NCBI RefSeq assembly: GCF_033807715.1
Contig: NC_084591.1
Coordinates: forward strand, 28,794,590-28,858,589
Origin: Cololabis saira
Lineage: Eukaryota; Chordata; Actinopteri; Beloniformes; Belonidae
DNA: 64,000 bases
Direction: 5' to 3'
A program made the translations under genes and the position numbers. The notes below the pieces were generated by a model, which had not been told where the DNA came from, did not search any database, and worked only from the letters and a program-made list of their open reading frames with translations. Each line of letters begins with the position of its first letter. The first letter of the stretch is position 1. Positions 41,944 to 59,361 of this stretch are shown piece after piece.

Positions 41944-43383
41944 CACACCAGTCCATTGAGCTGCAGTAGGGAGAAGCCGATTTGTTCAAAGCGGCCTTGC
42001 TGCACATCGTTTGTGCCTCAGTGTGGTGTGTGTGCGGGGAGGAGACTTAAAGGCAGGACTTCGCTGTTGTTTCTCCGAGCATGTGGTGAATGCAGACACA
42101 GAATGCCTGCATGCTAACACGCTGTTAGAACTGGGTCAATATACAGTACGGTGGTTCTCTGGCAAGCTGATTATAGGTTTCTCTCTCCCACTGTGAAATA
42201 AAAATCTTAAATGCAGTGATTCAAAATTGCTTCAGTTTTAGGAAAGCCTGGCATGAATATGGGTTTAAGCAGGTTTAATAGGAAGTAAGTATATTTAAGA
42301 GCTGATGTTTGGGTGGGCAACTGTATAGGAGCACCTTTTCAATAAACAGTAGGTAAACAGTTAGTGTTGACTTACCTGGTTGATGAGTAAAAGGAATGCA
42401 TTGTGATAAAGTGGAGAGGTTTCATCCAGCAGGAGAAGCGGGGGAGAGAGAGACAAGGAAAAAATAGATTAGTAACAGGAAAGTGGGATTTATAGACGAA
42501 AAAATTATGTTTTAACTGACACATTTATCCTAAAATGTATAACCAAGCAGATCCCATGGACTCACATATGACAACTCTGTGATTAAGAAAGCTTACGAAG
42601 CATTACTAAGGGTGGATTTACACTGTATTACATCCATGCCAATCATTGGACTCTGCTCTAAGCAGCTGGAGCGTTCATCTTCTCTCAGCATATTCCCGTC
42701 TCCCTGCAAAATCCAGGCTCTGACAGTCCCTCAAAAAGTTGTAGTAAAAAGCACCCACCTTCTAAACACACACAGACATATGTGAAAATACACACTCTGA
42801 CTTCTCAAAAAAAAAAAAACCTGTTTACCAAGCCGGAGAATCCCAAACGGAATCACATTTTGCCTTTCAAAGGGCGTTTGAAGTTCCTGCACAGATGTTG
42901 CTGTGTTCTTTTTCTTTTTTTATTTAACATAAGAGCTTTTCCCTTGCTCTTTCCACCACCTTGCACAGCACAGTGTGACACTTTCTCGGCTTCCCTCATC
43001 TTTCCCCAAGCACACACTCTCCGTCCCTGTGATCATAGGGAAAAAGTTTTATCTGGCAGATAGATGTCTTTTGAAAAGTTGCTGGGGTGGTCTCAGAAGA
43101 CTGGAGAGGAGAGGGAATCAGATGTTAAACCTCAGAGGCAGATGTTTAATTAGCATGCAAACATGCGCATGTACGTGTATGGACACACACATGCACGCAC
43201 CCAGAATACATTTTGCGTACATCTTGTTACAAAATAAGTTACTTAGTTTGTACAAAACAAAAATTTGACATTCTCGTTTAATTCACCTCAGTCTGTGGTG
43301 GTTCTGGTGGACACCCTTAAAAGATTGGAGAGTGTACTTTGAAGAATAATGGGTCAATGTTTTAAATTTTTTGTCCCTCTTCC
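41939..43383. other. Intron sequence, no gene
   Basis: Nothing recognisable; a short A run at 42809-42821. Confidence 0.5.
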
Positions 43384-43770
43384 TTTTTTTTTTTTTTTTA
43401 ATATTTTTATCCCCGATTTTTTTCCCATTTTTACCACTCCGTGCTCCTACCTAAGTCAGTCCTGGGCATTGCCATCCTCTACCAACCCCGGGAGGGCCCT
43501 GCACTGAGCTCAGGTCTCCTCCTTAACCTGAGGAGTGAACCGGCCGCTTCTTTTCACCAGACAGGGTGAGGCATCTCCGGCCGGACGTAGCGCGTCGAAG
43601 GATCACGTTATTCTGGCCTGATCCTCCCCACCCCATCTGGGGCCCCGGTTGGCCAGAGGGGGCATGTATAGCCCAGGACTGTTGCATGTTTTTGTGAGGG
43701 TAGCTCACATTAGCTACCCAAGGGAACACGGGGAGAACATGAAAACTCCACAGAAAGGCCCCTTCGCCAA
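43384..43770 (-). mobile_element. Second copy of the SINE-like retroelement
   Basis: On the minus strand it runs from TTGGCGAAGGGGCC to a poly(A) tail (T run at 43384-43400 on plus), the same length and landmarks as 14488-14874. Similarity is roughly 85-90 % by eye. A possible decayed target duplication is AATGTTTTAAA (43356-43366) against AATGTTTCAAA (from about 43769), if the tail includes 17 further bases. Confidence 0.8.
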
Positions 43771-44049
43771 ATGTTTCAAAATATAATTTTTTATGTAATA
43801 AAATTACAAAAGTAAAATCATAACATTAATCTGAGCAAAAATCCATCTAAAAGTTGTTTCAATTTCATTTTCCTCACATTAATAATAGAATTCACATAAT
43901 AAAATTAAATTCATAAATTTTGTTGCATATGCTGTATATTAGCATATTTATTCATTTGAGTCATACACTGGCTGACAAAGAAAAAAATAACACACACAAA
44001 TATTTACCTTTAGCATTGATTACTGCACACATTCACCAAAGAATCATGT
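43771..44049. other. AT-rich intron sequence
   Basis: No feature; it may include the edge of the Tc1-like relic that follows. Confidence 0.4.
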
Positions 44050-44420
44050 TAGTTAGTTTATGCAAAGTCATCACATTTAAATCCATCCGGGATTACATGA
44101 ACAATTTACCAGGATCTTGTGCTGCAAATGGTGGCATGAGGCACAAGCAGAAAGTCTTTTCCCGTCTACAGTACATACCAAAAAATCTCAGAGTTTAAGG
44201 TCTGGACTCTATGGTGATCAATCCATGTGTAAAAACGATTTCTCATGTTCACCGAACCGCTCATTCATTTTCCATTCAGCTTTTAGGCCTTTGCTGGTTT
44301 AGCTGGATGCATATCATGGAGTATTGTCCTGCACAAAGACCATAGCTCTCTTCAATGCTGCAGACGCCTGTAGCTTTTTTAGAAATGGAAATGTATTTTC
44401 ACATTTTTCTTTTCTTTTCA
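44050..44420 (-). pseudogene. Tc1-like transposase relic
   Basis: On the minus strand the text from about 44345 to 44190 reads VFVQDNTP, then ERFGEHEKSFLHMD and SPDLK, with stops between. These correspond to the block around the second catalytic aspartate (QDNAP) and the SPDLNP motif of a Tc1/mariner-like family different from the copy at 28143-29763. No ends were identified. Confidence 0.6.
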
Positions 44421-46305
44421 ACCCAAAAAGGTCCAACTAGCTTTCATCTTTATTGACAGCAACTGAGGTCAGTCGCCCCGCGGCATCCTGCTGACACCTG
44501 ACTCAGAATGATGCCCTGATTCACCTATTAACATACCCATCCATCTAGTCTATCTCTATGTATTTGATCTATCTATAAAACATCTGTGTTACGTGCCACA
44601 TAGGTAGGGTTCTCTGTGTCTCTGTATTTCTCTTCCACCTTCTCCTCCCCTCCCCACCCCTCATTCTCCAGGTCTGAAATCTGAAAAAATTGTCAATGAG
44701 CATTTTTTGACCCAGTCTTCATGTGTGAAAGCAGTTCCAATTCTTGACTGGCTTCAGTATAGCGGGTTTACATTTGGACTGTATACATCGAAATGAACAA
44801 TATCTGCTTTCATAATGATTGTGTATGCAGCAAATACATGCAATAAAAAGGCTTGCTGATCCAAAGAAAGAAATAACTTTTTTTTTTAATTATCTCACGG
44901 GATGTGATTTGAGTCAGCATCCCAATTTCCATACAAAACCATCTGCAGGTATGGTTAGACTAATTTCTGCTTCAGACAAGCAACATGCAGCCACATCTGA
45001 ACAAACTGCTGGTGATTTTGGAAAGGAAATAGGTGCACTAATACTAATGATTGCAATCATGCAGCAGTTTCTGTAACAAATTGCGTTATTATTAGCATTA
45101 TTAAAGATGGTTGACCATGTCCACATTAAGCAACATTTAAACTATTTGCATTGTTTTTTTTTCTGCAAAACATAGTTTGCATGAGCAGTTTTGGCTTTAA
45201 AAGACAGATTGGAAGGCAGTGAGAGCAATGATGTCAGAAGGTTTACAACCTAAACAACCATCAGCCTCCTGAGCTGTCATGCCGTGGAACTTAGTACAGC
45301 GTCGGGCCACTCGTAGGTTAACAGCATGGTGTCACACCATTAAATTCAATTGGTTTTTTATGACCTTTTTTATCTGTCCCCAAGGGCAGTGTGGAGGAAG
45401 GCTGCAAGAGATCTTGAAAGAAATAAATGGGGGACAAGCAAGAGATGCAGATAAAAAGTGGAGAAACGTGAAAGAAGCAAATGTGGAAAGGAGGCTGGTG
45501 TAGAGGGGACGAGTGGAGGAAACAGAGGACCATAAGAAAATAGAAATATGTATCAGCAATATGATCATTAAAAGCAATGTTTCTCCATTTTGCTTTTGTA
45601 TTCATATGCATATCCCTTTATTTTAGGGATGGAATATTTCCCAAAAAGTTGGAAAAGTATAGCTTTTACTTTCATATACTACAAAGTTTTTCACACACTA
45701 TCTATTGAGAACAACTCAAAACTGCAGACAAGTCAGTCCAGTACTTACTGCATACCCTCCTCTTCCTTAGAGATGCATTTGTAATGTATTCAGCTTTAAA
45801 TGGTCTCATGAAAAAATGTGAATTGTACAAACGTCAAAGGAAGCAAAGTCCCCCTTGGAGGCCGGATGTTGCTCCAAAATCTAAAAATAGACATTTTCGC
45901 TATAGATGACCGTAAAGGTGCTGATAAAACCCCATACACAGACTGCAAACAGTCTGGCTACCGGTAGTCCTTTTTTTTTCTCTTTGGCCAGTTTTTTTCA
46001 AAGCAATCAGGGCCCCTGCTTTACCTCAGTACAGTACACATTTCCACTGAGTCTCTTAACAAAGTTATGAGGTTTCTTTTTGCAGAGGAAACTGTTAAGC
46101 GGTATTTGTGAATGTTGCTCTGTATTGCAGCGCTGGACAAAGGTCTCCTAAAAGCAAGCCCTTGCCTATGTGGTTATTTCAGCTGCTGATGGATGTCAGA
46201 GTTTACACCCTTGTCTTTTGTGCAATGAAACTATTCCAGATTCCTTAAATCTTGAAATTACATACAGTAATACCCTTCAAGTCTTTATTTAAAGACTTCA
46301 GGACT
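44421..46305. other. Intron sequence, no gene
   Basis: Nothing recognisable beyond short T and A runs. Confidence 0.5.
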
Positions 46306-47046
46306 CCATCCATCCATCCATTGTCATACGGTTGATCCAGGACGGGGTTAGAGGGGCAGCAGTTTAAGCAGAGATCCCTAGACTTCCTTCACCCCAGACT
46401 CTTCCTCCAGCTCTTCCGAGGGGAGTCCGAGACGTTCCCAGGCCAGCCGAGAGACATAGTCTCTCCAGCGTGTCCTGGGTCTTCCCCGGGGTCTCCTCCC
46501 GGTGGGACATGCCTGGAACACCTCCCTAGGGAGGAGGGACATGCCTGGAACACCTCCCTAGGGAGGCGTCCAGGAGGATCCGGTACAGATGCCCAAGCCA
46601 CCTCAGCTGACTCCTCTCAATGTGAAGGAGCAGCAGCTCGACTCCGAGCTCCTCCCGAGTGACTGAGCTTCTATCTCTAAGGGAGCGTCCAGCCACCCTG
46701 CAGAGGAAACTCATCTCGGTCGCTTGCATCTGCGATCTTGTCCTTTCGGTCATTACCCAAAGTTCATGACCATAGGTGAGGGTGCGTAGATTGACCGGTA
46801 AATTGAGAGCTTCGCTCCTTCTTCGCTACGACGTTCCAGTTCACCGACCGCAAAACTATGAACGCTGCACCAATCCGTCTGTCAAACTCATGCATCATCT
46901 TCCCCCTCACTTGTGAACAAGACCCCGAGCTACTTTAACTCCTCCCCTTGAGACAGGACTTCTCCACCAACCTGGAGAGGGCACACCACCCTTTCCAGTC
47001 GAGAACCATGGTCTCAGATTAGGAGGTGCTGATTCGCATCCCACCT
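46306..47046 (-). mobile_element. Rex3-like RTE LINE, 3' end with GGAT tail
   Basis: On the minus strand frames at 46753-46526 and 46601-46389 hold TERTRSQMQATEMSFLCRVAG, ELGVELLLLHIERSQLRWLGHL and the proline/arginine-rich end of RTE ORF2. It closes in a (GGAT)n tail (ATCC units, 46306-46320 on plus), as known for Rex3. It is 5' truncated at about 47046, has frameshifts, and carries a private 32-bp tandem duplication at 46504-46566. Confidence 0.82.
46504..46566 (+). repeat. 32-bp tandem duplication inside the LINE
   Basis: The text GGGACATGCCTGGAACACCT with the following 11 bases occurs twice, 32 bases apart, where other RTE copies have it once. It shifts the ORF2 frame. Confidence 0.95.
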
Positions 47047-47559
47047 TTCATAAAAATGGCTTTTAAACTTAATCCTTTTTGGGATCACCTGTTTTACATC
47101 AGCTTTTTCAAAATAACTTTTACATCCTTCATTTATTGTTTTTTTCGGCATTTTCCAAACCAGACAAACTTTTTCTGATTCTGACTTATTAAAAAAAAGC
47201 CATTGTCACCCAGAGAAAAGAAATTCACTCATCTTCCCATTAAGATCAATATGGGTTACAGCTCTAACAGACTTAAATGGGGCTAGCTTTGATTATGTCT
47301 CTCTCCACTATTAAAATAGAGCTCTGTAACACATAATAGTCTTTGGAGAAATGTCGGTCCTTGTACAGAACAGAAGAACAAAGGCTGCAGTTGGAGCTTC
47401 CTGCAATGGCTAATTAGGATATAACTGGATCTGGCTAGGAGAAAAGTGGTGAACAACTTCACCAATAATCAAAAGAAGGCAGGCATTCTCTGATCAAAAA
47501 CCAGTAAAGAGAAAGAAAATGATAAAAGGGATGAAAACAAAAAAAGAGGTTGACACTAT
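47047..47559. other. Intron sequence, no gene
   Basis: Nothing recognisable between the Rex3-like end and the Harbinger pair. Confidence 0.5.
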
Positions 47560-48263
47560 GGGCCCGATTTACTAAAGGTTTGCGTGCGTAAAAACCTGTG
47601 CAAACTTGACAGCACCCGCAAACCAATGTGCGAGCTGATCTACTAACAGCGTGCAAAGACGACTGCGTCTCTGAAATGCGCAAAATTGCACACGCAATTC
47701 AGTTAGTACTTTTCCCCTGATGAATAATCAATATGGGGCGTACCCGGCAGAAATCCTAAATACTGGGAGGGGAAGATGCAAATATGTCCATTTACCACAC
47801 GCAATGAGATTTACCAAGCCTGAAAGTTTTTGCGGGGATTGTGATTGCGTCTGTATTTAATACGTTCGAAAGGAAGGTGCTAATCTGCTGCTGCCGTTAT
47901 TGTGGCAAGGAGGCGACATCCAAAATCAAAGAATATGCAGAGAGAGAGTCTTTATTCTGCTGCATGCTATTTTAAAAATGGTTGCACAAGTTTTATTAAA
48001 GGCCACTTTTTCTTTAGTTCTTCGCCTTATATCTTGCCACCTTCTTTTAATGTGCCCCCTTCCACTCGCCCACAAGCAGGCCAAGCCTTTGTGCCAAACT
48101 TTGTATTTTATTGATTACTTATCTTATTGAACGTGAAATCATCCTTCTTAAATTACATTTAATTAAAACCTGTGCTTATTAATCACAAAACACAGGTTAA
48201 ACATCATGACCAAATCCGCTCCGACCCGGTGTGTCAGGATCAGCGCAGAGACTGCAGCTTCGC

Positions 48264-48387
48264 CTGAATTATGCTTCTGCGTTAAATCGACGGCGTAGCC
48301 GACGGCGTAGGGTCGCGGTGCGGTGTGCGTCGCCGCGTAGCCTGCGCCGTGGGTTCTGCGTTGGTGTGACGCGGAACCATAAATCAG
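48264..48387 (+). mobile_element. Palindromic MITE nested in Harbinger arm A
   Basis: Ends CTGAATTATGCTTCTGCG and, as reverse complement, CTGATTTATGGTTCCGCG form inverted repeats. The interior is built of CGTAG/CTACG inverted units. The same element occurs in the other orientation at 58942-59046. It is non-coding. Confidence 0.8.
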
Positions 48388-48615
48388 CCTTTAGTGTGCG
48401 CTCTGTGCGCTGTTCTGAACACTTCTCTTCTTTCGCCATATGATGGTCCCGTCTGTCACACATTTACTGTCAGTGTTTGCTATATAATATATAATATTTG
48501 TAATATACTGTGGACATCTGAATAAAAACTTAACTCATAAATAGATGAATCAAAGCGCTTTCCAGCTCTGTGTCTGATTGTCTTTTTCTCCTCAGATCAT
48601 GCCGAGCACCGCGGG

Positions 48616-48969
48616 TCACGCAAACCCGACCAATTCAATATTAAAATCAAATTCAGTCCTGTGGCCCGTTTTTCTATTTCGTATTTTTGATCTGTGCCTA
48701 AAATTGAAATATGAAAAACCAGACGTTTTTCCGTTTTTTGTGTTACCAACTGCATTTATTCTATCGCAGGTTTTCTCCGATATTGCGTTTCTTTTGGTAA
48801 TGTTTAAATTTCTTTGCTGTAGTTCATGAATGTGTTTATTTGCCTCTTCCACTAATATCTCTAACTCCAACTCGTTCAATTTCATTTTGCGCTTGTGACT
48901 TGTGACTGTGCTTTCCATCCAGACTCTCCATGGCGCAGATCTGCGCTCGCAAACCTTAACACGCAACAC
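48616..48969 (-). pseudogene. Harbinger Myb/SANT-like accessory protein remnant, arm A
   Basis: A 117-codon frame. From MESTVTSHKRKMKLNELELE through ILVEEANKHIHELQQ and ISEKTCDRINAVG it fits the N-terminal trihelix of the Myb/SANT-like protein (NAIF1-type) that PIF/Harbinger transposons encode beside their transposase. That protein binds the ends and helps transposase enter the nucleus. After about 90 codons the similarity ends and the rest looks like read-through, so the gene is truncated. Arm B holds the same frame with two residue changes. Confidence 0.65.
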
Positions 48970-49281
48970 CTCATTTAAATACTGCTGTTTGCACCTGTTA
49001 TCAATTGCGCACGCAATCTTAGTTGATCACCTGCAAACCACACGCAAACAGCACACGCAAACCTTTTCAGTGCACACGCAATTTAGTACTCTCTATTTAG
49101 GATCTTAGTAAATCGGGCCCTATGTGTGGAGGAATGGATTTACTAAGATCCTAAATAAAGAGTACTAAATTGCGTGTGCACTGAAAAAGTTTGCGTGTGC
49201 TGTTTGCGTGTGGTTTGCAGGTGATCAACTAAGATTGCGTGCGCAATTGATAACAGGTGCAAACAGCAGTATTTAAATGAG

Positions 49282-49635
49282 GTGTTGCGTGTTAAGGTTT
49301 GCGAGCGCAGATCTGCGCCATGGAGAGTCTGGATGGAAAGCACAGTCACAAGTCACAAGCGCAAAATGAAATTTGACGAGTTGGAGTTAGAGATATTAGT
49401 GGAAGAGGCAAATAAACACATTCATGAACTACAGCAAAGAAATTTAAACATTACCAAAAGAAACGCAATATCGGAGAAAACCTGCGATAGAATAAATGCA
49501 GTTGGTAACACAAAAAACGGAAAAACGTCTGGTTTTTCATATTTCAATTTTAGGCACAGATCAAAAATACGAAATAGAAAAACGGGCCACAGGACTGAAT
49601 TTGATTTTAATATTGAATTGGTCGGGTTTGCGTGA
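49282..49635 (+). pseudogene. Harbinger Myb/SANT-like accessory protein remnant, arm B
   Basis: The counterpart of the arm A frame, 117 codons, with KMKFDELELE where arm A has KMKLNELELE; the natural start is likely the ATG at 49333. Both copies stay open, but the frame is short of the family's usual length and lacks the rest of the protein. Confidence 0.65.
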
Positions 49636-49815
49636 CCCGGCGGTGCTCGGCATGATCTGAGGAGAAAAAGACATCAGACACAGAGCTGGAGAGCGCTTTG
49701 ATTCATCTATTCATGAGTTAAGTTTTTATTCAGATGTCCACAGTATATTGCAAATATTATATATTATATAGCAAACACTGACAGTAAATGTGTGACAGAC
49801 GGGACCATCATATGG

Positions 49816-49845
49816 CCGTCGATTTAACGCAGAACCATAATTCAG
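49816..49845 (-). mobile_element. 30-bp remnant of the nested MITE in arm B
   Basis: Only one end of the MITE (CGTTAAATCGACGG side, with CTGAATTATGGTTCTGCG) survives. It abuts GGCCATATGATGG, which in arm A lies 142 bases further on. Confidence 0.85.
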
Positions 49846-50551
49846 GCGAAGCTGCAGTCTCTGCGCTGATCCTGACACAGCGGGTCGGAGCGGATTTGGT
49901 CATGATGTTTAACCTGTGTTTTGTGATTAATAAACACGGGTTTTAATTAAATGTAATTTACGAAGGATGATTTCACGTTCAATAAGATAAGTAATCAATA
50001 AAATACAAAGTTTTGGCACAAAGGCTTGGCCTGCTTGTGGGCGAGTGGAGGGGGGCACAATAAGAGAAGGTGGCAAGATATAAGGGGAAGAACTAAAGAA
50101 AAAGTGGCCTTTAATAAAACTTGTGCAACCATTTTTAAAATAGCATGCAGCAGAATAAAGACTCTCTCTCTGCGTATTCTTTGATTTTGGATGTCGCCTC
50201 CTTGCCACAATAACGGCAGCAGCAGATTAGCACCTTCCTTTCAAACGTATTAAATACAGACGCAATCACAATACGCGCAAAAACTTTCAGGATTGGTAAA
50301 TCTCATTGCGCGTGGTAAATGGAGCAATTTGCATCTTCCCCTCCCAGTATTTAGCGCTCTCTGGCGGTTACGCCCCATATTGATTATTCATCAGGGCAAA
50401 AGTACTAACTGAATTGCGTGTGCAATTTAGCGCATTTCAGAGACGCAGTCGTCTTTGCACGCTGTTAGTAGATCAGCTGGCACTTTGGTTTGCGGGTGCT
50501 GTCAAGTTTGCACAGGTTTTAACACACGCAAACCTTTAGTAAATCGGGCCC

Positions 50552-51019
50552 TAAGTGTCTTAATGTGCTGTGAGTCTGTGTTTATGTGTTCATGTTTGAG
50601 TATAAACTCAATGAGTCTGGTTTCTTTAAAGCGTAATCTAACACCGGCTTTAGACGTCACTCTCTAATCCATCAGGTCTCTGTACCTGGTTCCTGACCAC
50701 AACCCCCCACTGACATCACCTATGATGATCCAGTGTATATCCTGAGATCAACAGTGGGAACATTACTAGACATGAATAATGGCAGTCTTTTGGCTTTTCC
50801 TACACAGTTTGGTTTGCTGTTAACATCCCTATTCAGACATGAAAAGGGATGTGTAAACACAGCGCACTTGTTCATAAACAATGGCTGTATTACCGTGTTA
50901 AAAAAATGGTCCTCATGGCTTTATTTAGACATGCCTGTGAAAGTGATAGAGAATTATGGTGCATATATTTTCCATTCGTACAAGATTTGACATCACATGG
51001 GCCCTGAAGGCCTCGGAGA
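50552..51019. other. Intron sequence, possibly decayed LINE
   Basis: No domain could be read with confidence. It may be the upstream, more diverged part of the LINE whose end follows. Confidence 0.4.
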
Positions 51020-51770
51020 GTCACAGTTTTCTGTCTTCATGTCAGTTAGAAAGGAGGTAACAAATGCATTACTTCTCTCACATTTTGAGTATGTATGGTT
51101 GCGTGGTCCTCTGCTGCCAAAATGGATATAAATAAACTACAATTAGCACAAAATAGAGCAGCAAGAGTGGCACTTAATTGTTCATTTAGAACCAATGTGG
51201 CAAGGATGCACTATAGTTTGACATGGTTAACTGTAGAGGCCAAGTTAACATGTAGTATCATAAAGTTTTCCAGAAATGCAATGATTGAGGGGAAGCCAGA
51301 TTTCTTTAAAGATCAGTTACTAAATGCTGGTCTAAAGCATAATCATAATACTAGACAGGTAAGCTTAGGTTATTTGACACTTCCAAAACCAACTTCTGAT
51401 ATACTTAAAAGATCTGTTATTTATAGAGCCACCCAACAATGGAACACATTACCTGCAAATATGAAAAGTATCAAAAGCAAATATTTATTCAAAAGATCTA
51501 TTAAACAAAAATTTATGAGTGAGACCACACAGTTAGAATAATCAATGTTTTTGTACATGATGCTTGACAAATGTTTCTCTATTTTTATATCTCTATTTTT
51601 ATATTATTGCCATTTTTAATGTACTTAGATTTAGACTGACAAGTGTCAGTTTATTTTGTATGTTGTATTGTATGTTTATGTGATGTTTTATGTGGACCCC
51701 AGGAAGATTAGCAACCACGACAGTGGAAGCTAATGGGGATCCGAATAAAGAATAAGAATAAAGAATACCA
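51020..51770 (+). mobile_element. 3' end of a jockey-clade (L2/CR1/Rex1-like) LINE
   Basis: It contains the C-terminal part of ORF2, then an AT-rich 3' untranslated region with GGACCCCAGGAAGATTAGC and AATGGGGATCCGAATAAAG, and ends in a tandem GAATAA/GAATAAA tail (51743-51769). It is strongly 5' truncated. Confidence 0.75.
51095..51541 (+). pseudogene. LINE ORF2 C-terminal fragment
   Basis: A 148-codon open frame: WSSAAKMDINKLQLAQNRAA, then RMHYSLTWLTVEAKL, HNTRQVSLGYLTLPKP and RATQQWNTLPANMKSI. This block order is the C-terminal end of the reverse-transcriptase polyprotein of jockey-superclade LINEs in fish. The preceding ALLLSHFEY block (about 51066-51092) is in another frame, so a frameshift lies near 51090. 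The catalytic reverse-transcriptase core is not present. Confidence 0.8.
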
Positions 51771-57979
<6,209 letters not shown>

Positions 57980-58489
57980 CACTATCCCAGGGGTATTCAA
58001 CTAAAACTTTTAGAGGTCCAGTTAGAGAAAATTTACTCAAGCGAAGGTCCAGAACATCATAATATATATTATATATATATATATACATACGTATATGTAT
58101 ATATATTCAAGTAACCTCATAGTTGTATCAACATCTGCATCTAACTGTTAAATTAAACAAAGTACATTTCAAAAATATTTGCCACTTAACATGTGAACTT
58201 GAATTACACATAATATGTTTTTTTCTCTTATTAGATTAAAGCTGCAATAAAAAATAAAATAGATTTTATTTTATTTTTCAAATGCTATTTTATTTTATTT
58301 CTCTACCAGCAGCTTGAATTTCCCTTTTTCTTTGTTAACTGTCTCAACACATTTTTATAATAAATGAATATAAACACATCTTAACAATGTAACAGTTTTG
58401 CAGTTTCTCTTTCTTCCCCTCTTATAATCTTATGCCCCCACTTTCTGTCGTTCAGTGAGAGAACTGAGCTCTAATTTCTCCTGCCAGGA

Positions 58490-58884
58490 CTTTAAATCTG
58501 GGCTGGATGGTGTCAGGTTCTCATATGCATGTGAAGGTGCTCATTGGTGAGCCTGGAACGATATTTAGTTTTAATTATGTTCATTGTGGAGAAAGCTGCC
58601 TCACAGCTGTGTGTGGACCCAAACATGGGCAGGATGTTTTAAGATGGTCAGCTTATTTTCTGTGACTTCAGTTCAGACTTGAGTGAATATGTTTGATGAA
58701 AAACTTTGTGTTTTGTCTCAGTGGCGTTTCACATTGGCATTGTTAATGAACGCCACGGTCTCTGAACGTATGAGACACACTGGTTTTGTGTCCCAGTGGT
58801 AAGACTGAACAAGGATGAATCTGTCCATTCCGGGTTGAAAGCTTTATTTTCACTGTCCACTTTTCTCTTCTTAGAGAGCGCCAT
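58490..58884 (-). pseudogene. hAT transposase with N- and C-terminal ends fused by deletion
   Basis: From the ATG at 58884 the minus strand reads MALSKKRKVDSENKAFNPEW, the N-terminus of hAT proteins related to vertebrate GTF2IRD2/ZBED5-type genes, then decayed zinc-finger-like sequence (QRPWRS, RH.ETKHKVFHQTYSLKSEL). It soon passes to FGSTHSCEAAFSTMNIIKTK and RSRLTNEHLH, the C-terminal hAT dimerisation block (SxxCEAxFSxMNxIK). The several hundred codons of the catalytic RNase-H fold are absent, and stops and frameshifts occur. This copy can only move with help from an autonomous relative. Confidence 0.8.
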
Positions 58885-58941
58885 TGTCTCTGTCTCCTGC
58901 TCACTTGTCTCTCCGTCTTTCTTCTTGTCTCCGGCTCAAGA

Positions 58942-59046
58942 CTGATTTATGGTTCCGCGTTACACCAACGCGTACCCTACGCCGTAGGCTATGCCGTACC
59001 CTACGGCATAGGCCCTGCGTCGATTTAACGCAGAACCATAATTCAG
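58942..59046 (-). mobile_element. Palindromic MITE nested in the hAT element
   Basis: The same family as 48264-48387 in reverse orientation: ends CTGATTTATGGTTCCGCG and, reverse complement, CTGAATTATGGTTCTGCG, interior of CCTACGCCGTAGG-type inverted units. It lies just upstream of the transposase start of the hAT element. Confidence 0.8.
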
Positions 59047-59361
59047 GCTTCACTCGTCTCTCCGTGTCATCTCACTATATCGCTAACTTCCCTTTCCACC
59101 TGTTATGCGCCTCTAATCTCTGTATATAGAGTCAAGCTAATTACACACATCTGATTGGCTGAGCAGCATCATGTGGGATGGCTTAACTCGTATGCAATTG
59201 GTCTGTAAGGTCTGCTAAACAAATGCCGTAAAGAATAGTAAATCTGCGCTGGTTAAAATAGAATTCCCACCTCAAAATATAGAATCCCCCTGGGTCCGGA
59301 GGACGGCGTCTGGGTCCGGACCCAAACCGCGGTCCGCCTGTTAGTGACCTCTGCACTATCC

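Larger units (their letters stand above)
47560..49120 (+). mobile_element. PIF/Harbinger-like element, arm A of inverted pair
   Basis: The left end GGGCCCGATTTACTAAAGG and the right end (reverse complement GGGCCCGATTTACTAAGAT) are terminal inverted repeats. TAT flanks both sides (47557-47559, 49121-49123), a 3-bp duplication as expected for PIF/Harbinger. The 1561-bp body has a Myb/SANT-like remnant (48969-48616, minus) and a possible short transposase N-terminal trace on plus near 47895-47930 (VARRRHPKSK). It is non-autonomous. A 124-bp MITE is nested at 48264-48387. Confidence 0.85.
49137..50551 (-). mobile_element. PIF/Harbinger-like element, arm B of inverted pair
   Basis: This is the reverse complement of arm A over its length, about 90-95 % similar by eye. 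The outer end (50551) keeps GGGCCCGATTTACTAAAGG. The inner end begins at GATTTACTAAG and has GGAATG in place of GGGCCC. It is 1415 bp: the difference from arm A is explained by a 142-bp deletion (arm A 48294-48435) plus the six lost end bases. Its outer flank is TAA and no matching 3-bp duplication is seen at the inner end. Confidence 0.85.
57988..59353 (-). mobile_element. hAT transposon, internally deleted, with 8-bp TSD
   Basis: The ends CAGGGGTATTCAAC and, as reverse complement, CAGAGGTCACTAAC are hAT-type (CAGxGGT). The element is bracketed by the perfect 8-bp duplication CACTATCC (57980-57987 and 59354-59361), the hallmark of hAT insertion. The 1366-bp interior has transposase ends on the minus strand and an AT-microsatellite near 58060-58100. 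A 105-bp MITE is nested at 58942-59046. Confidence 0.9.
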
